Below are positions 23,801 to 35,781 of a DNA stretch of 64,000 nt, one piece after another. The notes under the pieces were generated by a model. That model saw only the letters and a program-made list of their open reading frames with translations, did no database searches and was not told the origin of the DNA. Origin of the DNA: Morinoia aosen (taxonomy: Eukaryota > Arthropoda > Malacostraca > Amphipoda > Talitridae); contig CM059563.1 in assembly GCA_030386875.1 (NCBI GenBank), positions 16,014,001 to 16,078,000 of the forward strand. Reading direction: 5' to 3'. Within the stretch, counting starts at the first letter, position 1. Each line of letters begins with the position of its first letter. Position numbers and translations under genes: made by a program.

Positions 23801-25175
23801 ACTTTTGGCACTGAAAATATTAGAACTTCAGTCCGGGTGTTTCAACATTCTGTACGAAGGAAAGACCTGACTGAAAAAACATCACTTGAATATTATACGC
23901 GAACACAGTTACCTGAACATCGGATCATCCACGAGGAATAATTTTCATGCGTCACAGTTTGTACACATACTTCAGATAGAAAAAAAACGTTAGAGAAAAA
24001 TAATTTCATGGAAGAAATGGAAGAATTTCATGTCCTCACACACGCAGGATATATCGCTTGCAGAGGGTCGATGTCAGACTTCACATTGGTGAATAGAAAA
24101 TATCGTGAAAAACGCACCTAATTCTGCGAGTTTCACTCAATGCAGTCAATATCCGAGCTTATAACAACGATAGCAGTACAAATGGAATCTGTGGAAAATT
24201 AAGGCTCTCGTAGGTTGTTGAGTCCCAGAGAAACAATTACTACAACTCGCCCGCTTCTAGCGTGCGCTTGAATCGCATTGCGACCCCATTATGATAAAAA
24301 AGGTAGTGAAACCCGAAGGAACATTCGCGCGTAAGTGCTTAGAGCTGATCACCGAAAAAACTCATCCACCAGGCTGACAAAAAGTAAGAAATAAAGAATA
24401 ATTTCATGATTTGCCAGACAGTGAAACTAAACCTATAAGGTTGGAAGCTCTTTGGCATGAATGTAAGCATACCATCCCAGACGAAGCTCAGAAATTAAGC
24501 CTAATCGTATCAAAGTGAATGAATGAGTGTCATGGCATACAATAGACATCAAGTGATGCTATCCAAAGCTGACCAGAAAAGACTTCGGAATTTACACTAC
24601 AAAAAGGGATAGAAATTTTCACTGGTAAAATGATGGAGTTGGATTTTTGGCGATAGGCACACTAGTACTTCGAGGGTTTGTTATGAGCTAAATGAGAGTT
24701 CTTAGGAATATGTAACAAAGATCTCTCAGCACATTGTCTCCGTAAAATTTTCTTGGGCTTCTCATAGATAATGCTGCTTTGATAAAAGGCAAAAAGAGAG
24801 TCTTGATGGTGGCCTAAAAAAAGTTATCCTCATCAAGTAACGAAATTGAAATTTTGTAAAGCGACATTGAATATCTATAAAATTTATCATTCTGAAAGCC
24901 AAATACGCCAACGCAAATAAAATAGCGAATATATTTTATCCATCTATCAAACTGTACTTCACCATATTATCCACTTTTGGCAATACCATTACTGTGATTT
25001 TTGGAGCAACCTCTGTTTTCGGCCTCAACTCCATACAATTTTAACACGACTAACTTCCAGGTTTAACTTTCTATTACCAATTCATGCATATTAAGAACGA
25101 TCAAGAAATCAAAAACCATTGACCACTACGTGAAAACATCCAGAAGCACCTAATTACTTGTTACTATACCTGTTA
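20900..25175. other. Candidate 3' intron of Gpdh, or intergenic
   Basis: No gene recognised on either strand and CpG-normal. One weak 27-bp minus-strand exon candidate lies at 23,456-23,482 (see findings). Confidence 0.4.
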
Positions 25176-25474
25176 AGATTATAAATTGGCTTGCACCTCC
25201 CTAACCACAACAAAGGTGTTCTAAAGAAAGGAAGGATAAAGGCACCATGTAGGATGGAGTCATGGGAACAAGGAAACTATGCAAGAGGTGTGTTCCCACA
25301 CAAGATCCCATGCGCATTGAAACAGAACGAAAAAAAACCGCTGTAACAAAGCAAAAGTTCTTTTTTCAAGAAAAGGAAGGCCTATATTACTCTCAGCTCG
25401 GGACCTCACATCTTACCCTTGGGAGCGCTCATTCCCGTAGATATAATACCAGTATCTGCCTGATGGGGACTTCG
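25176..25474 (-). repeat. 350-bp dispersed repeat, copy 10
   Basis: First copy in the opposite orientation: read on minus it begins CCCCATCAGGCAGATACTGG and ends AGGGAGGTGCAAGCC. The middle is diverged and shortened. Confidence 0.7.
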
Positions 25475-26040
25475 TCAGATTTCGAGGTGATTAAAGCGGA
25501 GTCAAAATATATGGCGGCTCGAAACTTGAAGTAAATATTCGGAAACCCATACATTTAAACTGCCCTATTGAATTTACTTTGCTCTGCGGTGTGGCCTGCG
25601 GGAAAAAATTCACACATTTGGATGGATCCACGTAGCATAATGAAAGCATGGAATATATGGCTGCCCCAGCTAACAACAACCCAGAAATTTAAAAACACCA
25701 AAGAGGAATAATATTATAGTAAAAGGCAAAAACGGAGAGGGTGACAGCTCCCCAATAGGCTGTAGAACAACTCTGTAAAAACAAATTAAAACTCCCACTC
25801 TTAGGATAAATCGTAACCCTGCAATTCTTCGAAATCCACAAATTCATAGTACAAACAATAACACAAACGAGTTATAGAGTTATAGCGCAGTCCTCAATCA
25901 AATCCAAACTGAATTTTCATTCCCGGAAACGTGTCATCAAAATAAAACCTGTGAGGGATGGTCGCACTTTCAATTATTTTTCAAAATTCAATAGAACAAC
26001 AAAAGCAAAATAAATCTACAAAAGAGGGAATGCCTCAAAC

Positions 26041-26137
26041 TTACATGTGCTCAGGGTGGTTGCGTATGCACTCAATCATTTGGTCGGGGGTGAGCTCTCC
26101 TTTGCAGATCCGGTCGATGGCAGTGAACAGCGGGAAC
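26041..26137 (-). CDS. Gpdh: Gpdh coding exon 9 (C terminus)
   Basis: After AATATTCAG the exon encodes '[20 protein letters not shown]' then '[11 protein letters not shown]' and TAA. The last bases read CAC ATG TAA GT, so GTAAGT (26,044-26,039) is a consensus donor that removes both the final Met codon and the stop. Unspliced, the protein ends at the conserved 'NHPEHM' as in vertebrate GPD1. Spliced, it ends in phase 2 at 26,045 and needs a downstream exon (candidate at 20,885). No AATAAA or ATTAAA was found on minus within about 1 kb below the stop. Confidence 0.95.
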
Positions 26138-29100
26138 CTGAATATTACGACACAAAGTTTTAGGGGACAGTGTAGGCTCTAAGAACCGAGATTACACGCA
26201 AATTCTTTTCTAACGATTGAGCTGCATCTCTCGGGTATCCCGGCAGTGCCACCCGGAGTGAGAACTCAGCTACAATTTCCCACTCTACCTACACTGTAGA
26301 TGTCGGAAAAAGGTACCAGCTTGTCTAGGGCTAGGTGTAACCGCCATTGCGTCCACATGTTAGTTGTAAGGCATTTGAAAAACCAATGTACAAGATGATA
26401 TGTATCAGGCTAGATTAGAGTTAAACATCCTTTTTTGTGAGCAAAGTGCGCGGGTATTGTTGCTTTACGTCCGAGAAGTAATAGTTATCGAGAGTTCAAA
26501 GTCTAGTCACCCCCAGAAACAGTTAATGAATCTGGTACGGGAAGCTACTGCTTCCACAAGGTTTTTCAAATGAAATAAATGTACGAGGAGTTCGCGTGAC
26601 TCGAACTACGGGCCAAGAAATAACCTCGCCGACACGCTATCGATCACCCTAAAAGATGATCGAAGCCCAACGAAAGCAATGCTTGGCACAGTGAAAGCAG
26701 GCGCGCACTGTCCCGACAGATATATTTTATTCCCTTATGTATCGAGAGTTCAAAGTCTAGTCACCCCCAGAAACAGTTAATGAATCTGGTACGGGAAGCT
26801 ACTGCTTCCATAAGGTTTTTCAAATGAAATAAATTCATGATAAATAATGGGCTATAACCTGCCACTTAGAAGTGAACTTAAAAAAAACAAAACGAAAGCG
26901 AGGAAAATAGGGCATCATACGTCGTGGAAACGCAACGAGAATTATCAAATGATTTATTGAATACGTATACGCGTGAAAAAGTAATCAGCCGTAAAATACG
27001 AGGAGGAAATACCTTTCTTCCATGTCCTTGGACTTGAGCATGAAGTTAACCTCCGCAGCAGTGTGTGGTCCCTGGAGTTTCTGGCCGTTGAGCATTTCCT
27101 TTTCAAGCTCTTCAATTGACTGGAAAAAATAAATAGGGTAAGACTAAGCAAAAATTAGATCCATTTTGTACATCCTCGTGTCGGGTTAATGGAATCTGAC
27201 CAAGCAGTCAATCTGTTTTATGAAGATACAAAGAAGACGATTAGAACGAGCAATTTGATCAACAATCATTTGCTAAAAGCATAAGTACGAATATCGATAG
27301 GCGAAGCGACTATGCTCTGACTATAAAATGCAACTTTTCAACATCTCAAAATGAATAGAAGGAAAATAAATATAGATTAACTACACGTGTAACAAAAACG
27401 TTAAGTGATTCTTACATCATTATAAGTTTTAAATTAATTTATCTCTAGGGAAACGTAATCTACATAAAAACAGAATTATCAAGGAGGGTAAAAACATCTT
27501 TCAAGAAGTCATCTTTGTTTAAATATAAAGCTTTCGAGTACTACTACACTCATCATCAGTATCTGAAACGGAAAAGAAAAATAAACTTTACATCAGGAAT
27601 TATACGAGCACACATGTTAGTGAACAAAACTTAATTAAGAACTTGAAGAGGAACAGATGAATCAGTTGCGTTTAGTGTTGGTTTAATCTGATGAATAAGG
27701 ATGCTTTCTAATAATCTTATATCTTGTCTACTACTGTGCCCTATAATTTCAAAGTTATTCTGATTGATTGGGTGACCAGCTAAATGTGCATGATCTCTGA
27801 TACTACTATGTAATGTTTGGTTGGTAGCTCTACCAGTACGTACGGAAATGCCCTTATGCTCTGCTATGCGCGTTACTAAGTGGCGAGTGGTCTCTCCACA
27901 ATATGTAGCATTACACTGGCTACATGTATATTTATAAACGACGCAACTTTGTAGAGACTTAGGCATCCTATCAGTAAACCGGAAGAAACTACCAACACTG
28001 AAGTCATTGCGAAAAATAATTCTTGACTCTGGCTAATATTTTCCTTTCGCACTACGAACAGCTGTGGTTGAATGATTGTCCTGATATTTTTAAACCAGTA
28101 TATTATAGGAGGTATGTCGACGACACTTTTCTTTTGTTTCGTGATGCCAGCCATATTACTTTGTTTCTAAACTACTTGAACAGCAAACATCCGTCTATAA
28201 AGTTTACCCATGAAAAAGAAACGGGAAATAAGCTCAACTTCTTGGATGTCTGCATTGAAAAGTGTGAAAATTCCTTCAAAACAAGTGTTTATCACAAATT
28301 AACCAATACTGGTCTGGGAATGAAGTTTATTAGTGCAATAAATGTTAACTTTAAGTACAACCTTGTTTCTGGTCTTGTAAATAGAGCTTTTAAAATCTGT
28401 TCAACGTGTGACGCTTTTTCAGCCCGACTTGAGTATTTGCGTTCTTATTTTTGCCGTAACTGTTTTCCGCTCTCTGTCGTAGAAAAAATTTTCCGTGCAA
28501 CCATTGAATGTAACCGCAAGGATAAGATGCCAAATTATGATGTGCAGAAAATTTTTTTATATATATCCGTTAACTATATGTCAAATGCATTAAATCACTA
28601 TGTTAGGGAGGAATTAATATTACTACTGTCCAAATATTACCCACAGCTCAATCTAAGAATTATTTTTCGCAATGGCTTCAGTGTTGGTAGTTTCTTCCGG
28701 TTTACTGATAGGATGCCTAAGTCTCTACAAAGTTGCGTCGTTTATAAATATACATGTAGCCAGTGTAATGCTACATATTGTGGAGAGACCACTCGCCACT
28801 TAGTAACGCGCATAGCAGAGCATAAGGGCATTTCCGTACGTACTGGTAGAGCTACCAACCAAACATTACATAGTAGTATCAGAGATCATGCACATTTAGC
28901 TGGTCACCCAATCAATCAGAATAACTTTGAAATTATAGGGCACAGTAGTAGACAAGATATAAGATTATTAGAAAGCATCCTTATTCATCAGATTAAACCA
29001 ACACTAAACGCAACTGATTCATCTGTTCCTCTTCAAGTTCTTAATTAAGTTTTGTTTACTAATATGTGTGCTCTTATAATTCCTGATGTAAAGTTTATTT

Positions 29101-32100
29101 TTCTTTTCCGTTTCAGATACTGATGATGAGTGTAGTAGTACTCGAAAGCTTTATTTTTAAACAAAGATGACTTCTTGAAAGATGTTTTTACCCTCCTTGA
29201 TAATTCTGTTTTAAATTAACAAAATCTCCCTAGGGTGTCAGTTCCGATAGAACAGGATACATTGCAAATTATTAGTTAGGTTAGGCCTCCTTTAAGAGAG
29301 GTTAGGCCTCCTTTAAGCGAGGTTAGGCCTCCTTTTTTAAGAGAGAAAGAATGAAAGCACAATTTATTAGTTTGGAATTAAAGGAACAAGGAATTTATGC
29401 ACCAGGTATGTCCCCATACCATACACAGAGAAACAGCAAGGTTGAAAGAAGATTAAACAAGACAGAAATTGAAAATGAAAGCAATACGTGATGATTAACA
29501 TAACAAACAACATTTATTTCAATAAAAAAGAAGGCCTACCTAACTCTCAGCTCGGGACCTCACATTTTCCCCCTGAAAGTGACAATTCCCATAGAAGCAG
29601 TTGTATTGGGGACTGAGAAAACGTACCAAAAAAAATTTGCTTCGTAGCAGAACAAAAATCCTTTTCTATTACAACCAAAGGAAGGCCTACTTAACTTTCA
29701 GAACGGGACCTCACAGCTTCCTTCTGGGAGCACTTATTCCCATGGAAAAAATTATTATATCCCTCAGAGGGGATATCATAGGATAAACAAACCTAACTAG
29801 CATAAACCCATTACTTATCGTGTGCTCCTCGAGGGGATAGACTATTGCAATTAGCCTGTTTAAAGTAGCTTAAGATACGTGGAAAAACTTCAAGGAGCGC
29901 GCTGAGGTTCAACTCAAAATCTTATCTAAAATCAAAGAGTTAAAAACGATAAAGTTTATTTTACTTTAGCCCTTTAAACCGAACCGAAAATTTATGTAAT
30001 TAGGAGATGTGCTTGTGCGCTCAAAATAAAGTGAAAATCTAAACGATTCAATAGGCAAATGACTCAGTATGCCAAAGAAGAACACTGAGCATTGTAACAG
30101 TACACGTCCGCAAACATCATCGCATTTAACTTTAGCTTGTACGCTCAAAAAGACACCAAAGAATTCGTAAGCGATTTGACAGGGAAATGAATCTGCTAGC
30201 CAAATGAGAACACTGAAACAGCAGCACAAATGCAATTCATCGCATGGAACGGGACGACAGCAGCCCTTCCGTATTGCTGCTGCTGCTGCATCACGCCCTA
30301 ATGCTGTGTAACCAGAGCTATGCACACAATATTGCAAAAGCAACCTTGCCAGTGGTGACGAAGGCCTCGGCCACTTTTCTGTTTCTGCCGCCGTAGCAGG
30401 TCGTGATGAGGTCGGCTATGCCGCAGCTCTCGAAAAATGTGCCCAGTTGAGATCCTGCATAAAACACCTGGAAATTTGAAAAAAATATGGTGAAACCAGT
30501 GTCACATACACATTGAGGAAAAGTTGTATGGTTTAAATTAAACTTTGAAGATTTTGATGTGGTACTGCGTGGAATGATGTAGGGCAAGTTCATTGCAAAA
30601 GTGCATAAATAATAGGAACGCAGCTAGCCGTTAAATTTTCCCTATACCTGTATCAAATGAATCATCGAGCAACAAGAAAAGGAGAGAGTAAAATTTCTAA
30701 AATAAAAAATACATAGGATACCAGAAGTAAGCAGCCAGAAATACTCGTACACTTGACCCAAACATTGAAAATGCACAGGATATAACTAAAATTTCGTCAT
30801 AAAAATTAACAATAAATTGTACTGCCTAATGCTGCTGAATCTGAAAAAAGTGTGGACGACATACCAAGTATCGAAAAACCCAAGTAAGACTACACTAATT
30901 TTTTCATCCAAACTCATAGCTACACGCTTCTCAGTTAAATGACTAACATATTATATTAGCTTATAAAAACTTCTAAAAATTATTATCACCGCATTATAAC
31001 TGCTCCTTGCTTTAAAAGTTACCCGGAACCCGGAAATAGATATTTAAGAGCCCTAAACTTAATAGAAACGAACATAAACGAACCTAAAGACTGAATAAAT
31101 AACATAAGAAAGTGCTAGTAGTTGGACCGATTGCTAACGTATGGAAGCGACTAAAATTTCGCGCTAGCAAATAATCTTATTATAGCATCATGAATTCATG
31201 ATCCTAGCCTAACCCCTGCAGTCCCAACGTAAATGATTTCAGCAGTGATGTATAGCATTGTTAGATTTAATACGATTTCTGGGCCTTTCATCAGGTCGAG
31301 ACTATGGTTGGTTGATTAGTTATCTAGTAAGCAACGATAACATCACAAGCAAGAGCCGAATTACCTCACAGAATTTAATGATCTCCATCATGCCGAGTCT
31401 GATGATGGCTGCCTTGGTGTTGTCTCCGTAGCCCAGTCCGTCTACGAAGCCTGCGCCCGTAGCTACGATGTTCTGCGGAGTAAAATTCATGGTTGCAACA
31501 CGGGAAAGTTATGAAGTTCACAATATCAATTATTTTAGGAACATAAACACAAAGAATGGCGGGTAAAAAATAAAGAATTTATGATAGTTGTGAAGAAACT
31601 TCGAATGTAGGCATCTCACCCAGTTTTTCACACGGGGTGTGAATGCAACGCAATTGTAAGCGACAGCATGTAATTCTAAATTACTTATTCATTTACAACA
31701 CGAATTTGTGAGCTTCATTTTATGCTTGAATGATTAGCTCATCTAAAAAACACCCTATGTGTGAGACTAGCTTGAGAGACCACTTCTTTTGATGATGTTA
31801 TCGGTAAAGTACGCAGTTGTTAAGATGACTTTTTTCAACATTTGCAATTGAATGTTTTCGAAAATAACATGTTTACTACATAAGGCATTTTTATTTATCA
31901 AAACTAACGTCATCTGAATGTTCATTCATTGATTTCTTTTTTAAATCTAGCAATAAAAAGCGCCAACGAACAAAATGAATACGATTGTAAGTCTGTGTGC
32001 GTGAGTCAATCTTTTAAGAAACGCAAAATGTCGGCATACGGGCCAGAACTGTCACAAACGAAGGAAAGGACAAGGATTCGGCTAATTTAAATACGGACAT

Positions 32101-35100
32101 TTAAAGCCGTAATGACCAGCATTAACACAAAGAAAAGGAAGCAAACGAGTTCAGCAAAGTGAAATGCAGACATACAAAGAGTAATTGACCAGCATGAACA
32201 AAAAAGAATGGAACCACAACAGTCCAGCGTAGTACAACGCGGACATATGAAGAGTATTGGCCATCATGAACACCAAAGACTGGTAGCACACGTTACCTTG
32301 AGCGCGCCGCACACCTCCACCGCCTCCACATCGTCGACGACCACAACTCTGAAGTAGTGTGTCTGGAAGAGCTCCCGCAGGTCTCTAGCGAGCGTCCGAT
32401 CTCTGCACCCTGCACATGCGCGAGTATGGAGAAGCACACGTCTACTTTCGCGTACGCGCAAAAATGACTTATGATTATCAGATTTACACCAATGCTCTAG
32501 CAGTTACATTGTAAATCTACTGTGTGACAATCCTGTCACAAAGGCTCTAACCCGCAAAAGGATCACAAAAGCAACAGTGAACAGCTGTAATGAAATCTAC
32601 AGCACACATGATGGCACAATACACGAATATTTCTGACAATCTTGTCCCGAAGACTGTAACACATAAAAGAGCTACAAAGGCATCAGTGTCCAGCAGGAGT
32701 GAAATCTACAGCACAAGATGGGTCTTGATGACATAATACAGGACTACTCCTGACAGTCTTACCAAGGAAGCTGTAACACATAAGCAAGTTAACAGTGTTC
32801 AGCAGTAATGAAATCTACAGCGCATGACCATACACGAATATTTCTGATAACCATACCACGGAGGCTGTAACACATAACAAAGGCACCAGTTTTCAGCAGC
32901 AATGAAGCACACGCAAAGCACGGCAGGGCAAACTGACCAATGGTCGTCTCGCAGAACTTCTCGTCAGCGACTTCCTTGGCGAGGTTGGCCCCCATCAGGA
33001 CGGACATGGGGATGTTGAGCAGGTTGCCGATCATGCGCGAGATGAGCTCTATGCCGCCCCCCTCTGCGTGGTCAAAGCCCTGGTGAACCAGAAGATATAT
33101 GTTTAGGCAAGAATAGCAAACGGTATTAATAAGAAAGCGAACCGACATTTCACGAATAATTAAAACTACCGTAAAAGAATGCATATGCGAGAAATGCAAA
33201 CGGCAGTAAAAGAATATAAGTAAAACGGTATTTTAAAAAAACAACCCCAAAATAAACACAAATGAACACTAATGGTGCATTATAACAGGCGAGTACAACA
33301 GATTAAAACAACTACAAGGATACTAAGAGAGCAGTATACCGGATTTAGGTCGAGTGGGAGTTCATCCTCGACGTCCTGCAAAGTACGTATTTTATCACGG
33401 ACTGCGTTACTAAACACAATAACCTCAAGTAAAAAGAAAATCATTACACCTAGTGACAGATAATCATATCATAATCAATACCTTCTCAGAATCTAACACG
33501 TTCACAAGCAAAAACGAATGATAAACTCTGGCTTTATACTTAACAATGAACAACGCTATGAGGTAAAATAATACATTAATACAGTAAGTCGACAATTAAT
33601 TACCAATAGAAGAGGTTAAGAAACAAGTCACTAATATGGAGCAAATATTAAAGTCAGCGATATGAGGCATTGTATGTGAAGACAGATTGGATTATACGTT
33701 AGTTTAAGCCTCCCTAACCGCTACTAAAAAAGCGTTCAGAAGAGAGGAAGGAGGAAGGCACCATTTAGTATGGAGATAAGGTAACGCGGAATCTATGCAG
33801 AAGGGGCATAGAAACAGTCAGTTGAGAAAGAAGTTAATGAAACTAAATATAAGTTGAAGAAGAAAGTAGTAGCTGCTGAAAAACAGGATAGCCGTGAACC
33901 GAAACAAGGTGGCCCTTAACATAGCAAAAAACATTTTAGTTGAACAAAAAGAAGGCCTACCTAACCCTCAGCTTAGGCCCTCACATTTTCCCCATGGGAG
34001 TGCTAATTCCCATAAATACAATAGTTGTATCCCCTTGTGGGGCGCAGTGAATTGAAATAATGCAGTAATCGAGTAAGTAGACAATAAATTACCAACAGAA
34101 TAGCTTATGACACGAGTCACTAACATGGAGCAAATATTAAAGTTAGCGATATGAGGCCCTGTATGTGGAGACATGTAGCAACGAAACAAGTAAAGACTTG
34201 AAACAAAGGGCACATCACACAAAGCACCTTGATGAGCGACACGCCCACTGCTGTGGACTTGAGCTTGCCCACCAGCGGGCGGCAGATAGGTTTGATGAAC
34301 TGGTGGGGAAGCACGAACAGCAGGATGTCGGCGTTGGCGGCCGCCTCCACCACATCCGGCAGTGCCACCTGAAACACATTTTATGCGTTACATTCATTCA
34401 TTAAACACTCTTATAAACATATTCATCAAACTTTACCACTGCATTACTTTCAGTGAACATTACCTCTGTTTGCAGCGAACGTTACCATAGCACCACTCGT
34501 AGCGAACATTACCCTGTTTGCAGCGAATTTTACCTCTGCACCACTTGCAGCGAACGTTACCATAGCACCACAAATCATTAAGCAAGTCATTTGTGTGCAG
34601 CACACATGACTCGCAAATCCATGCATTATTCTACACGGAGAAAATGAATGCGCTGAGTGAGGAAAATAATGCCGACGAACACCACATGCTCCGACACACT
34701 CACCGCAGGTTAAGCGAAAAGAAACATTGGACCGATAAAGAGGCATGTCCGCTCAACTACAAGCCTCTCAGGCCTGCTTTGAACATACGAGTACAATGCC
34801 AGCCTCCCGTTAGGACAGCGAAGAATATCGCAGCGAGAAAGACTGCGTTCCGTTCAAACGGAACGATACAAGGACATGTAGTTAGATTAGATTATATGTT
34901 AGTTTAAGCCTCCCTAACCGCTACAAAAAACTCCCAAAACGTTGAAAAAATAGCGTATCGAAGAGAGAAAAGAAGAAGGCACCATTTAGTATGGAGATAA
35001 GGAAACGCGGAATCTATGCAGAAGGGGCATAGAAACATTGAGTTGAGAAAGAAGTTCATGAAAGAAGATAAAAGTTGAAGAAGAAAGTAATAGCAAGGAC

Positions 35101-35733
35101 ATGTAGTACGCTATCAGTTGTACAAAGTTATGGTTAAATAAAACGCGCGACAACGATGATGTTTTACGACATATATATCCATAAATATAGATGCATTAGA
35201 AATGATCTTGATGTAAATTGATTAGCATTACGATAAGAATGGGATCGTTCCATTCCGCATCAATGATTTCTTCCAGGTATCGGTCACCAGCGATATTTCA
35301 GTCAAATAATCTATGTAACGGCTCAGTGGAGGTAGATGAGACTCATTTCAAGACGAGACTCCATATGCATGGTGCTTCTGATGGATATTTGAGATACCAA
35401 TTACTGCCCAAGAGCATTTTGGGCTCAATCGGCATCCTGAGCTTATAGCTCTTCCGTCATATAAGGCATTTCAATACCAGTAAAAACTAGGGTTACTTTC
35501 AATTTATAAACACAAACTTGAAACCCTCTATTATTCAACTAACATTTTCTAATCAGACATAAGAAGCTTGCATATTTAAAGCATCATATTCATCTAACAT
35601 TATTACTTCATTCATTGAACACTATCTGTGCTTCGCTATATTCTCAGTGTATTATTCAAGATTAGATTATAAGTTAGTTTAAGCCTCCCTAACCGCTGCA
35701 AAAATAGAGCGTATCGAAGAGAGGAAGGAGGAA

Positions 35734-35781
<48 letters not shown>

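Noticed and set aside
26590-26660. tRNA gene on minus.
   Set aside because: A- and B-box-like motifs are present but the acceptor, D and anticodon stems do not pair convincingly; better seen as a SINE.
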